NCBI RefSeq assembly: GCF_030684675.1
Contig: NZ_JAUXXZ010000063.1
Span: 1-64,000 of the forward strand
Reading direction: 5' to 3'
DNA from: Daejeonella sp.
GTDB taxonomy: Bacteria; Bacteroidota; Bacteroidia; Sphingobacteriales; Sphingobacteriaceae
DNA: 64,000 nt
The notes under the pieces were generated by a model that worked only from the letters and a program-made list of their open reading frames with translations, did no database searches and had not been told where the DNA came from. The position numbers and the translations under genes were made by a program. Within the stretch, counting starts at the first letter, position 1. Each line of letters opens with the position of its first letter. Of the stretch, positions 48,085 through 57,145 are shown in pieces.

Positions 48085-49497
48085 ATGAAAAAAATAATTT
48101 TTCTTTTATTAACTAATTTCTTTTCCCTGACAACAGTGCATGCTCAAACACATGTTAGGGATAGCCTGAAACTATTACTGCAAAAAGAAAAAACAGACAC
48201 CAGCCGTGTTTTACTTTTATCTGATCTTGCTTTCGAATACGTAGGATCAAAACCGGATACAATGATGGTGCTGGCTTTAGAAGGCTTATCACTGTCAAGC
48301 CGCATAGGTTTTCTAAAAGGAGAAGCAGTAAGTCTAAACAGGATTGGAGGTGCATTTTCTAATTTAGGTAATTATCCTCAGGCAATGGAATCCCTACTTC
48401 AGGCATTAAAGATCAATGAAAAGATGAAAAATCTTGATGGAATGGGAAGAAATCTTAACCAAATTGGAGGTATTTATTATGCACAAGGAGATTACAGGCT
48501 TGCTTTAGATTATTATGTGAAGGCAACTGCATTAGCAGAAAAAATGAATAATAAGATTTTACTCTCTATTTACCTCAATGGTGTTGGGAGGACTTATATG
48601 AATTTAAAAAAAATTGATTCTGCAAGACTTTTCGTACAACAAGCGTATAATGTAGCATATGAGGTTCATAATTCCAGGATAATTGGCAGTTCATTAACCT
48701 ATTTGGGAGACATCCATTCTGCAACACGACAAGACAGGCTGGCATTGGAATATTACCGGCTAAGTATTCCTTATTCAGAAAAAGCAGAAAATTATGCGGG
48801 TCTAAGCGGAACCTTTCTGGGCATGGCAAAATTATTTGAAAAAAGCGGACAGAATGATTCCAGTCTTATTTATGCAAAAAGGGCTTTTTTATTTGTTAAG
48901 GAAAAAGGATTTACAAAAGCAATTCTTGATGCCAGCAGCTTCTTATCCACTTTTTACAGGAACAGGCGGAATATGGATAGCTTACTCTTTTACCAGGACA
49001 TCTCTAAATCGGCTTACGATTCTTTATTCAGTCAGCAAAAAACCATGCAGCTTCAAAGTATTGGCTTTGATGAAAAACTCAGACAAATGGAAATTGCGGA
49101 AGATAGAAAGAACAATCTCCAATTTGCAGCTATGGCCATTGGACTGATCACCTTTATTATCCTGTTTTTCGCACTCAGCCGCAGCATTATCGTAAAAACT
49201 AAATTCATTGAATTCTTTGGAATTCTTGGCTTGCTTGCGGTGTTCGAATTCATCAATCTTTTTATACATCCATACCTCGCGCATCTGACCAATGATTCTC
49301 CGGTTTTGATGCTGGGAGTGCTAATTGCAATCGGGGCCTTGCTAATACCATTTCATCATAAATTGGAGAAATGGATCACTAAAATAATGGTGGAGAAGAA
49401 TAAGAAAATACGGCTGGAAGCGGCGAAGAAAACGATAGCAATCTTGGAACCCGCCTTCGTTGAAACTACTGCGGGTAAAACTGAACAAAGCGATTGA
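48085..49497 (+). CDS. TPR-membrane protein, array copy 7
   Basis: 470 residues, starting five bases after copy 6 and the last intact member. Signal peptide to about 20 (TVHAQ), DSLKLLLQKEKTDTSRVLLL, TPRs (GNYPQAMESLLQALKINEKM, GDYRLALDYYVKATALAEKM). The coiled-coil linker is shortened (RQMEIAEDRKNN; the usual MTELKxxEE part is missing). Helix 3 is of the copy-2/4 type (LGVLIAIGALLIPF), and the tail EPAFVETTAGKTEQSD resembles copies 3 and 6. The next array position is occupied by an ATPase gene and an eighth-copy stump. Confidence 0.88.
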   Translation: MKKIIFLLLTNFFSLTTVHAQTHVRDSLKLLLQKEKTDTSRVLLLSDLAFEYVGSKPDTMMVLALEGLSLSSRIGFLKGEAVSLNRIGGAFSNLGNYPQAMESLLQALKINEKMKNLDGMGRNLNQIGGIYYAQGDYRLALDYYVKATALAEKMNNKILLSIYLNGVGRTYMNLKKIDSARLFVQQAYNVAYEVHNSRIIGSSLTYLGDIHSATRQDRLALEYYRLSIPYSEKAENYAGLSGTFLGMAKLFEKSGQNDSSLIYAKRAFLFVKEKGFTKAILDASSFLSTFYRNRRNMDSLLFYQDISKSAYDSLFSQQKTMQLQSIGFDEKLRQMEIAEDRKNNLQFAAMAIGLITFIILFFALSRSIIVKTKFIEFFGILGLLAVFEFINLFIHPYLAHLTNDSPVLMLGVLIAIGALLIPFHHKLEKWITKIMVEKNKKIRLEAAKKTIAILEPAFVETTAGKTEQSD

Positions 49498-49525
49498 CAA
49501 ATCACAATTTTTCGGGATATAAACA

Positions 49526-49562
49526 TTGGACAAATCCGGAATTAAATTCCGGATTTGTCCAA
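49526..49562. promoter_or_regulatory. perfect 17-bp dyad before the ATPase gene
   Basis: TTGGACAAATCCGGAAT and its exact complement are separated by TAA, giving a 17-bp stem with a 3-base loop, 20 bp before the ATPase ATG. There is no T tract of terminator type, and its position over the promoter suggests an operator or a mobile-element end. It may also block read-through from the TPR operon. Confidence 0.75.
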
Positions 49563-49582
49563 AATAGTCGTATCTTTAACCT

Positions 49583-50743
49583 ATGATTCAGCGTACAGCA
49601 GCAATAAGGTTGATGAAACTTGCAAAAACATTCCGCAGCGTTGCAGTGGTAGGGCCCAGGCAAAGCGGCAAAACCACTCTTTGCAGAAATGTTTTTCCGC
49701 AAAAGCCTTATGTTTCATTAGAAAACCCCGACATATTGGAATTCGCCGATTCCGACCCAAGGGGTTTCCTTTCTCAATATAGAAACGGCGCTATACTAGA
49801 TGAAATACAACGAGCGCCTCACTTATTTTCTTATTTACAGCAGGTGCTGGATGAAACAAAAAAGAAAGGGTTGTTCGTACTAACTGGTTCCAACAATTTT
49901 TTATTGCAGGAAAATATTACACAAACTCTCTCAGGCAGAATTGCATATTTAACTTTGCTGCCATTATCGCTAAAGGAATTAAAAGACAGCAAAAAAATAA
50001 AAGCAGATTACGGCTGGCATATCCTGCATGGTGGGTATCCCGAAGTAATTGCAAAAAAAATAAATCCGGCAGACTGGTATACAAGCTATATAAATACTTA
50101 TGTTGAAAGAGATGTCAGGCAATTAAAAAATATCAGCAACCTTTCTCAGTTTACAAAATTACTCCGCTTATGTGCCGGACGAACAGGACAGTTACTCAAC
50201 CTGACTTCTCTTTCCAACGATTGTGGCATTGACCAGAAAACTGTATCTGCCTGGTTAAGTATTTTGCAAAGCAGTTATATCATTTATTTATTAAAACCTT
50301 ATCACGGTAATTTTAATAAGCGGATCATAAAAACATCCAAACTTTATTTTTACGATACAGGTGTTGCCTCTTCTTTGCTTGGCATTACTAATGCAAAGCA
50401 AATAGCTACCCATGCTGCCAAAGGAGCTTTATTTGAAAACATGATAGTTTCTGATCTTTTGAAAGAAAGATTCAATAAAGGTGCTGCCGATAACCTTTAT
50501 TTCTGGCGTGATAAAACAGGAAATGAAGTAGATATATTATTAGATACAGCAGGTAAATTAACAGCATTAGAATTGAAAGCCGGGGAAACAATATCAACCG
50601 ACTTCTTTAAAGGCCTGGAATATTTTTCTTCATTAAAATCCAATACTGTTCAAAAAACAGTAATCTATGGTGGGAAGCAAGAACAGACAAGGAGCAACGA
50701 TATTATAGTAAAACCATGGGATAAATATCCCTCTACATCATAA
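49583..50743 (+). CDS. AAA-type ATPase with DUF4143 C-terminal domain
   Basis: 386 residues, cytoplasmic. AAA_14 domain at about 18-150 with Walker A GPRQSGKTTL and Walker B GAILDEIQRAP, sensor LTGSNNFLLQ; a winged-helix part near 185-225; and the DUF4143 domain (about 190-345) ending in a PD-(D/E)xK-like signature EVDILL and ALELKAG. The family is common and frequently horizontally moved; its role is unknown. The gene sits inside the TPR array: its last codons (KYPSTS) and stop are out-of-frame sequence of an eighth TPR copy, so its 3' end lies at an insertion/deletion junction near 50730. A perfect dyad precedes the start. Confidence 0.9.
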   Translation: MIQRTAAIRLMKLAKTFRSVAVVGPRQSGKTTLCRNVFPQKPYVSLENPDILEFADSDPRGFLSQYRNGAILDEIQRAPHLFSYLQQVLDETKKKGLFVLTGSNNFLLQENITQTLSGRIAYLTLLPLSLKELKDSKKIKADYGWHILHGGYPEVIAKKINPADWYTSYINTYVERDVRQLKNISNLSQFTKLLRLCAGRTGQLLNLTSLSNDCGIDQKTVSAWLSILQSSYIIYLLKPYHGNFNKRIIKTSKLYFYDTGVASSLLGITNAKQIATHAAKGALFENMIVSDLLKERFNKGAADNLYFWRDKTGNEVDILLDTAGKLTALELKAGETISTDFFKGLEYFSSLKSNTVQKTVIYGGKQEQTRSNDIIVKPWDKYPSTS

Positions 50744-50837
50744 ACTTGAGAAATGAATAACCAAAAAAATGGTGGAGAAAAATAATAAGATAAGGTTAGA
50801 AGCAGCAAAGAAAACGATTGAGCAATTGGGAGGCTAA
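50730..50837 (+). pseudogene. 3' stump of an eighth TPR-membrane copy
   Basis: 36 codons read PLHHKLEK, then TGA where the other copies have TGG (Trp), then ITKKMVEKNNKIRLEAAKK and TIEQLGG with a normal stop at 50835-50837. This is the invariable cytoplasmic tail of the array proteins. The rest of the copy is missing, replaced by the ATPase gene, with which the stump overlaps by 14 bases. Confidence 0.9.
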
Positions 50838-50910
50838 ATTAATTTGTACACAAGGGTAACACTATTTCATCGATTCCATTTTTGCATATTTTTGCAAAAA
50901 TGGAATTATC

Positions 50911-51016
50911 CGCTGTTCGCCATGTTCTGCAAGGCATGTCGAATTTTAGATGATGCGGGTTTTAAACCCGCTTTTATTAAGAGTACGGGATGCGCAGGCT
51001 AACATCCCGAACAGCG
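50911..51016. repeat. 106-bp structured dispersed repeat, copy 1
   Basis: Bounded by CGCTGTTCG and its complement CGAACAGCG. Inside are two hairpins: GCGGGTT/AACCCGC followed by TTTT, and CGGGATG/CATCCCG. A clearly related copy lies at 59826-59931, about 9 kb away. The remainder to 51177 is AT-rich and probably promoter sequence for the next gene. Confidence 0.8.
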
Positions 51017-51177
51017 AAATCCGGAATAATTTGCCTGATTTAACTAGAAGCAATAATTATCAATAACCCCGACTTAATAAAATTTAACTCACTGATTTTC
51101 TTACAAATACAGAAATAATATAATTATATTTAATATTAGTTAAATTTTTATTTTTTTACACCTAACCAATTAACAAA

Positions 51178-51936
51178 ATGAAAAAATTATTATTTCTAAT
51201 TATGATTATGCCTCTTGCAGGTGTATTCAGCCAGACTAAAAATTTGTATTCAGTAGGTTTAATGCAGCCTAAGATTGGACAAACTCAGGCATTTGAGTCG
51301 GCCTGGAAGACTCATTTAACAAAATACCATAATGGTGAAAGTAAACGGCAGGTTTTTGAAATTGTCAGCGGCGATTATGCAGGCTTTTATCAATTGGCAG
51401 AGGGTCCTCTCGGGTATGCAGATATGGATATCGATATGCCTGACTCAAAAGCCCATGATCTCGACATCTCCTCAACTATTTCAGCGAAAATTGCGGTAGA
51501 GAAATTAGGAAATACCTACAGATGGCTTGATACATTAAGTTATAATTACAAAGATGTGACTGCCTCAAAATATATTCAAACAAATTATTATGTGAAACCG
51601 GGAAAGATGCCTGAATTCATGAATGAAGTGCGTAGAAGCGTTATTATAAACGAAGAAATAAAAAATCCTTCAAGTAATAGAGCATACGTATTAACCTACG
51701 CCGGTTCAAAACCGGTATTTGTTATACGAACAGCTTTAAAAGATGGGTTTAAGCAATTGGAACCAGATTATTCCCCCTCAACTACCGCTGCATTTAAAGC
51801 GGCTTATATTAATAAATTTGGCCAGTCTGAATGGGATAAAATGAGGGGTTCAACTACCACCATCTACAATTTGATTAATGAAATGGAGACCATGCTGGTA
51901 AAACACAGACCAGATTTAAGTTCTGTTATTAAGTAA
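51178..51936 (+). CDS. secreted protein of unknown function, two-part alpha+beta
   Basis: 252 residues with a signal peptide to about 19 (GVFSQ). The body appears to have two related halves (about 22-125 and 130-250), each opening with a strand of similar type (NLYSVGLMQPKIGQTQAFES; YIQTNYYVKPGKMPEFMNEV) followed by a helix, which recalls tandem ferredoxin-like (dimeric alpha/beta barrel) domains. No catalytic or metal motif. Not recognised as a named family. It has its own terminator downstream; the next gene is 170 bp away. Confidence 0.75.
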   Translation: MKKLLFLIMIMPLAGVFSQTKNLYSVGLMQPKIGQTQAFESAWKTHLTKYHNGESKRQVFEIVSGDYAGFYQLAEGPLGYADMDIDMPDSKAHDLDISSTISAKIAVEKLGNTYRWLDTLSYNYKDVTASKYIQTNYYVKPGKMPEFMNEVRRSVIINEEIKNPSSNRAYVLTYAGSKPVFVIRTALKDGFKQLEPDYSPSTTAAFKAAYINKFGQSEWDKMRGSTTTIYNLINEMETMLVKHRPDLSSVIK

Positions 51937-51960
51937 ACACAAAAAATCATGTTCTTATTA

Positions 51961-51995
51961 CAATCCCCTGGGTTAATTTCAGGGGATTGTTTTTT
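51961..51995 (+). terminator. strong intrinsic terminator
   Basis: CAATCCCCTG pairs perfectly with CAGGGGATTG across a 9-base loop and is followed by six T. It lies 24 bp after the stop of the secreted unknown gene. Confidence 0.93.
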
Positions 51996-52105
51996 AGAGA
52001 AAAAAACTTATCATAAAAAACCCGGCAGAATAAATAATATTGTAAACAAGCAAGGCTTTCTCGAGTGCATAGTATGCAACTAAACCAGTTTAATCTCTCT
52101 CTATA

Positions 52106-53536
52106 ATGCAAAGAATTTTCTTAACTCTTATTGCTTTCTGTGTAACGTGTACCTGTTTTTCCCAAACTCAGAAGAACAAGTACTCGCTGGTGTTGGAGAA
52201 TGCCAGTATTGTAAACGTAACAACCGGGAAAATTACTTATAAACGTTTGCTTGCTATTTCTGGCGACACGATTAAAGTGATTGCTGATACAAAAAAAGTG
52301 AGGCAGTATAAGGCCGACCGCTACATAGACCTAGCCAACAAATATGTGCTTCCTGGTTTTTGGGATATGCATGTGCATTTCCGTGGCGGGGATGGCCTGA
52401 TACAGGCAAACAAAGATTTATTACCCTTATTCCTTTCTTATGGGATCACAACAGTGCGGGAGTGCGGGGGTGACATGACGCCTTCAGTTATGAACTGGAG
52501 CAAACAAATAACAGAGGGCACGTTAGCAGGACCGAGAATTTTTACCTCAGGGCCGAAGATTGACGGGCCAAAAAGTACCTGGGCGGGTTCGCTGGAAGTG
52601 GAAACACCTGAGCAGGTTACTAAAGCACTTGATTCCCTTCAAAAGATTGATGCTGATTTCGTGAAAATCTATGAAAGCAAGATTTCAAGGGAGGCTTTCC
52701 TGGAAACCATTACACAGGCAGAGAAAAGAGGCATGAAAACATCAGGACATATGCCTTATACTGTTAAGCTAAAGGAAGCAGTTGACCGTGGCCTGGATGC
52801 ATCCGAACACTTATTTTACATCTTCAAAGCCTGCTCCGCCAAAGAAGACAGCATTACCAATGCAGTTATCCAAAGCGAGCATACAGCAAAGCCAATAGGC
52901 TTATTTGCCGCACTTCCTTCCTTATACGACACATATGATGCAAAAACTGCGGATCGGTTGTTTAAGTACCTTGGGAGAAAAAGGTTTTCAATTGTACCGA
53001 CACTGTTTATCTCGAAGACATTAGGTGAGATCAAGGAAAGAGATCATTCGACCGATAAACTAATACCGTACATAGAACCTAAGATACAGACTACCTATGC
53101 AGGACGAGTAAATAGCGCAAAGAGGCAATCGAATGAGTTTACAGCCTTTTCTAAGAAATATGCTCTCAAAGCAAATTCGTTGATTCCACAAATGCATCTG
53201 AGGGGTATTAACATTATGGCGGGTTCTGACTGCGGTGCCTACAACCCATATGTATATCCCGGCGAGTCTTTGCATGAAGAAGTGAAACTATTGGTGGCTA
53301 CTGGTCTCACACCTTTACAAGCTTTACAATCAGCAACGATAAATGGTGCAAAGTTTATGGGAGTTAATGATTTTTATGGCAGCCTGGGTAAGGAAAAATC
53401 TTCTGATTTGATTGTACTCGATACCAACCCTCTAAACAATATACAGGCCATAGATCAAATCAACATGGTAGTTTCTAATGGAAGAGCGTATTCCAGAACT
53501 GAGCTGGATAAATTATTAAATTCAATTAAACATTAA
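52106..53536 (+). CDS. exported amidohydrolase, imidazolonepropionase/prolidase-like
   Basis: 476 residues with a signal peptide to about 20 (TCFSQ). Amidohydrolase TIM barrel with N-terminal composite sandwich: YVLPGFWDMHVHFRGGDG gives the HxH pair, VKIYESK the lysine region (about 195), TSGHMPY a His, ASEHLFY a further His and IMAGSDCGAYN the catalytic Asp. The C-terminal GSLGKEKSSDLIVLDTNPL closes the sandwich. This is the branch that includes secreted imidazolonepropionase-like and Xaa-Pro/Xaa-Arg dipeptidases. It precedes an M20 hydrolase and a DUF885 gene on the same strand, suggesting a peptide or amide scavenging set. Confidence 0.87.
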   Translation: MQRIFLTLIAFCVTCTCFSQTQKNKYSLVLENASIVNVTTGKITYKRLLAISGDTIKVIADTKKVRQYKADRYIDLANKYVLPGFWDMHVHFRGGDGLIQANKDLLPLFLSYGITTVRECGGDMTPSVMNWSKQITEGTLAGPRIFTSGPKIDGPKSTWAGSLEVETPEQVTKALDSLQKIDADFVKIYESKISREAFLETITQAEKRGMKTSGHMPYTVKLKEAVDRGLDASEHLFYIFKACSAKEDSITNAVIQSEHTAKPIGLFAALPSLYDTYDAKTADRLFKYLGRKRFSIVPTLFISKTLGEIKERDHSTDKLIPYIEPKIQTTYAGRVNSAKRQSNEFTAFSKKYALKANSLIPQMHLRGINIMAGSDCGAYNPYVYPGESLHEEVKLLVATGLTPLQALQSATINGAKFMGVNDFYGSLGKEKSSDLIVLDTNPLNNIQAIDQINMVVSNGRAYSRTELDKLLNSIKH

Positions 53537-53681
53537 TAAAGTACAAACACAGGGTGGCAGTATTAAAAAATAAGGGTAGAAAGTATTTACCTTGTGATAT
53601 AATAAAGTATCTGTGATAGGTAAATTCATTTAGCACAAAACCATTACCCATTTTTTAACAAAACGGGATTAAACCAAGATT

Positions 53682-55298
53682 ATGATACATACAAGAGTAC
53701 TTCTATCCCTTCTTTTCCTGGCATTTTCCATTCATGCCGGGGCACAGACTAAATCAACACTTAATCCAAAAGTTGAAAACTGGAAAAAAGAGGTGATGAA
53801 CAACCTTGATGGTAAATATAAAACCGCCCAGGAAATGGTGGATATGGTTTTCAGCTTCTCTGAACTCGGATTTCAGGAAACGGAAACATCTGCCTATCTC
53901 ACTGATATTCTGGTAAAAAACGGGTTTACTATAGAAAAAGGAATTGGGGGGATCCCCACGGCATGGATGGCCAAATGGGGCAATGGCAAACCATTCATTG
54001 CTCTTGGAAGTGACATAGACGGAATTCCTAAAGCTTCTCAAAAGCCGGGAGTCGCTTATAAGGAGCCTATTGTAGAAGGTGCACCCGGTCATGGAGAGGG
54101 ACATAACTCTGGCTTACCTTTAGTAATTTTATCAGCTATCGAAGTAAAAAAAATAATGGAACGTGAAAAGATGCCCGGAACACTGATGATCTGGCCGGGT
54201 GTGGCTGAAGAACTATTGGCCACCAAAGCATGGTACATTCGGGATGGTTACTTCAAGGACGTTGATGCATGCATATTCACGCACGTGGGCAGTAATATGG
54301 GTGTGTCCTGGGGTGACGCGGGCAATAACGGATTAGTATCCGTTGAATTTAAATTTGAAGGGAGCTCAGCACATTCTGCTGCTGCACCATGGCGTGGTAA
54401 AAGCGCCCTGGATGCTGTTGAACTCATGAACATTGCCTGGAATTTTAAGAGAGAGCATATGAAACCTAGTCAACGTTCTCATTATGTGATCACGGATGGC
54501 GGTGATCAGCCTAACGTTGTACCCTCAAAAGCCTCTGTATGGTATTATCTCAGGGAAAGGACCTATGAGGATATCAGGGATATGTATGATCAGGCCATTC
54601 TCTATGCAAAATCAGTAGCTGCTATGACAGGCACTAAAGTTTCTTATCAGTTATTGGGCACTGCATGGCCCGGGCATTTCAATAAACCCATAGCCGAAGC
54701 TGTATATAGAAACATAAAAACAGTTGGATTGCCTGTTTGGGATTCATCCGACCAGCAATTGGCAAGGGCTGTCCAGAAACTCGTGAATGCACCCCCAAAA
54801 ACACCAATGGGCGAACCTATTGACGGGCTATCGACGAAGCCCGATACATTAATGGGCCCGGTACAATTTTCCTGGGGAGCAGGCAGCGATGATATCGCGG
54901 ATATTGCCTGGAATGTGCCAACTGTGGTATTCAATTATCCGGCAAATATTGCCGGCACACCCGGGCATAATTGGGCGAATGCCATTGCCATGGCTACACC
55001 CATCGCGCATAAAGGTGTAGTGGCCGGAAGTAAAGTAGTGGCCTCTACACTATTGGATATGCTGACAGATCCGGGGATCATTGCAAATGCCTGGGATTAT
55101 CATAAAAATGTTCAAACAAAAGAGGTTAAATATATTCCATTTGTAGAATCCACTACCCTTCCTGCCATTCATCTCAATAAAAAGATAATGGATGAATTCC
55201 GGCCTCAGCTAAAAAAATATTATTACGATCCTTCAAAATACAAGACCTATCTCGAACAGCTGGGTATTCAATATCCGCAATTGGAGAAAAAATTATGA
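53682..55298 (+). CDS. exported M20 amidohydrolase, AbgB-like
   Basis: 538 residues with a signal peptide to about 21 (HAGAQ). M20 metallopeptidase fold: ALGSDIDGIP (about 107-116) supplies the first metal ligand region, GHGEGHNSGLP the second, and PGVAEELLA the catalytic Glu pair; the dimerisation domain follows (about 220-340, GSSAHSAAAPWRGKSALDA). Length and motifs match the AbgB branch (aminobenzoyl-glutamate/indole-acetyl-amino-acid hydrolases). Reaction: removal of an acyl group from an N-acyl amino acid. Transcribed with the DUF885 gene, which starts 32 bp after its stop. Confidence 0.9.
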   Translation: MIHTRVLLSLLFLAFSIHAGAQTKSTLNPKVENWKKEVMNNLDGKYKTAQEMVDMVFSFSELGFQETETSAYLTDILVKNGFTIEKGIGGIPTAWMAKWGNGKPFIALGSDIDGIPKASQKPGVAYKEPIVEGAPGHGEGHNSGLPLVILSAIEVKKIMEREKMPGTLMIWPGVAEELLATKAWYIRDGYFKDVDACIFTHVGSNMGVSWGDAGNNGLVSVEFKFEGSSAHSAAAPWRGKSALDAVELMNIAWNFKREHMKPSQRSHYVITDGGDQPNVVPSKASVWYYLRERTYEDIRDMYDQAILYAKSVAAMTGTKVSYQLLGTAWPGHFNKPIAEAVYRNIKTVGLPVWDSSDQQLARAVQKLVNAPPKTPMGEPIDGLSTKPDTLMGPVQFSWGAGSDDIADIAWNVPTVVFNYPANIAGTPGHNWANAIAMATPIAHKGVVAGSKVVASTLLDMLTDPGIIANAWDYHKNVQTKEVKYIPFVESTTLPAIHLNKKIMDEFRPQLKKYYYDPSKYKTYLEQLGIQYPQLEKKL

Positions 55299-55330
55299 AA
55301 TAATCGCTTTTAATCATTAAGCCCGAAAAA

Positions 55331-57085
55331 ATGAAAACGCTCAGCATCTTCACCATCCTTTGTCTTGTAGTGCTGCCTGACAAACTTTTTTCCCAGAAGG
55401 TATCGCTTCACAAATTATTTGACAACTATTATGAAGAACGTTTGAAACTTTTTCCGCTGGAGGCTACGAATAATGGAGACTTGCGATACAATGACCTTCT
55501 GCCAGATGAAGGGTCAGAGCATATCAGTAAAGTCAAAAGTTTTTATGATAACTATTTAACCGCTCTTAAACAGTATAAGAGACAAGATTTAAATATCACT
55601 GACCGTACCTCCTACGATCTATTGGAGTACGTATTGAAAATGGGTAATGAAGCCATTACTTATCATCCGGAATATATACCGGCAAATCAAATGCGTTCTA
55701 CTGCTTTAACAATTGGAATATTGGGAGCAGGAAATAGCCAACAGCCTTTTAGATCCATAAAGGATTATGAAGACTGGTTAAAACGTATTAATGCATTTAC
55801 CATTTGGGTTGATACAGCGATCGCAAATTTTAATAAAGGTGTCTCAGCCGGCGTGGTTTTGCCGAGCGTATTGGTCCTTAAAATGATCCCCCAAATGGAA
55901 AAACTTGCAGAACCTGACACAAGCAAAAATATCTTTTATGGACCGGTAAGAAATTTTCCATCTGACTTTACAAAGGCAGAAAAAGAGAAGCTCAGGGAAG
56001 CTTATGACAAAGCTATCAGCCAGCAACTAACGCCCGCTTATGTAAGGTTAGCGTCATATCTTAAAAACGAATACCTGCCCAAGGCACGTAAAACATCGGG
56101 CTATAACGCATTGCCGGATGGAATGGCCAGGTACGCTTTCCTGATTCGATCTTTTACAACAACAAATAAAACATCGGCAGAAATTTATCAGGTTGGTCTA
56201 AATGAAGTCGATGCTATTCATCAGGAAATGGAAAAAATCAAATCCGAAACAGGTTTTAAAGGATCACTTCCGGAATTTTATAAAGTTCTTACTACCGATT
56301 CGCAATTTCTGCCTTTTAAAAATGCATCAGAGGTGCTGGCCGCATATAACAGCATCCAGCAAAAGATTGATCCGAACCTCCACAAGCTTTTTAGTATAAA
56401 ACCAAAAAGTCCTTTTGAGATCAGGCAAACAGAAGCTTTCCGGGCAGCAACAGCGTCTGCGCAATATTCTCGCGGAACTCCTGACGGAAAACGCCCTGGT
56501 ATCTTTTACGTTCCAATTGTAGATGCGACAAAATATCCTTCATTCAGCATGGAAACTCTTTTTTTGCATGAAGCTATACCTGGCCATCACTACCAATTGT
56601 CTTTATAACAGGAAAATATCAGTCTACCCAAACTTCGTCTTTTTTCTATAATCCCAGCTTTTAGTGAAGGATGGGGTTTATATTCTGAGACCCTTGGCAA
56701 AGATTTGGGTGTATACACTGATCCATATCAATACATGGGTACTTTGATGGGACAGATCCACCGCGCCATACGGTTAGTGGTGGATGTAGGCATTCACACC
56801 GGCAAAATGACAAGGGAAGATGCTATTAAATATATGTTGGATAATATGCCGATCACGGAGCAGTTTGCAACTTCTGAGGTAGAACGCTACATGGCATATC
56901 CCGGGCAGGCATTAAGCTATAAAATAGGCCAGTTGAAAATTGAAGAGCTGAGAGAAAAGTATAGAAAACAATTAGGGTCAAAATTTAACCTTAGATACTT
57001 CCATGATGCGGTTCTAAAAGGAGGTAGTCTACCGCTGACGGTCTTTGAAAGTTCTATGGATGATTGGGCAATAACACAAAAATGA
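55331..57085 (+). pseudogene. DUF885-family metallopeptidase interrupted by one in-frame stop
   Basis: Signal peptide (to about 21, LFSQ) and a DUF885 domain. The zinc motif HEAIPGHH lies at about 414-421, followed by HYQLSL and TAA at 56606-56608, then in the same frame QENISLPKLR, the second ligand region FSEGWGLYSE and a full C-terminus to 57085. Family members usually have Gln where the TAA lies, so one CAA-to-TAA change explains it. Read through, the protein would be about 584 residues, the usual family length, with no other lesion. As it stands only the N-terminal 425 residues would be made, without the downstream Glu ligand. A downstream reinitiation at 56705 is conceivable but would not restore the site. 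Confidence 0.87.
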
Positions 57086-57145
57086 TCTTTATACAGAGGC
57101 ACTTATAGTTGCAGCATCCCAAAGTTTTCAATGGAGTTATTGAAA

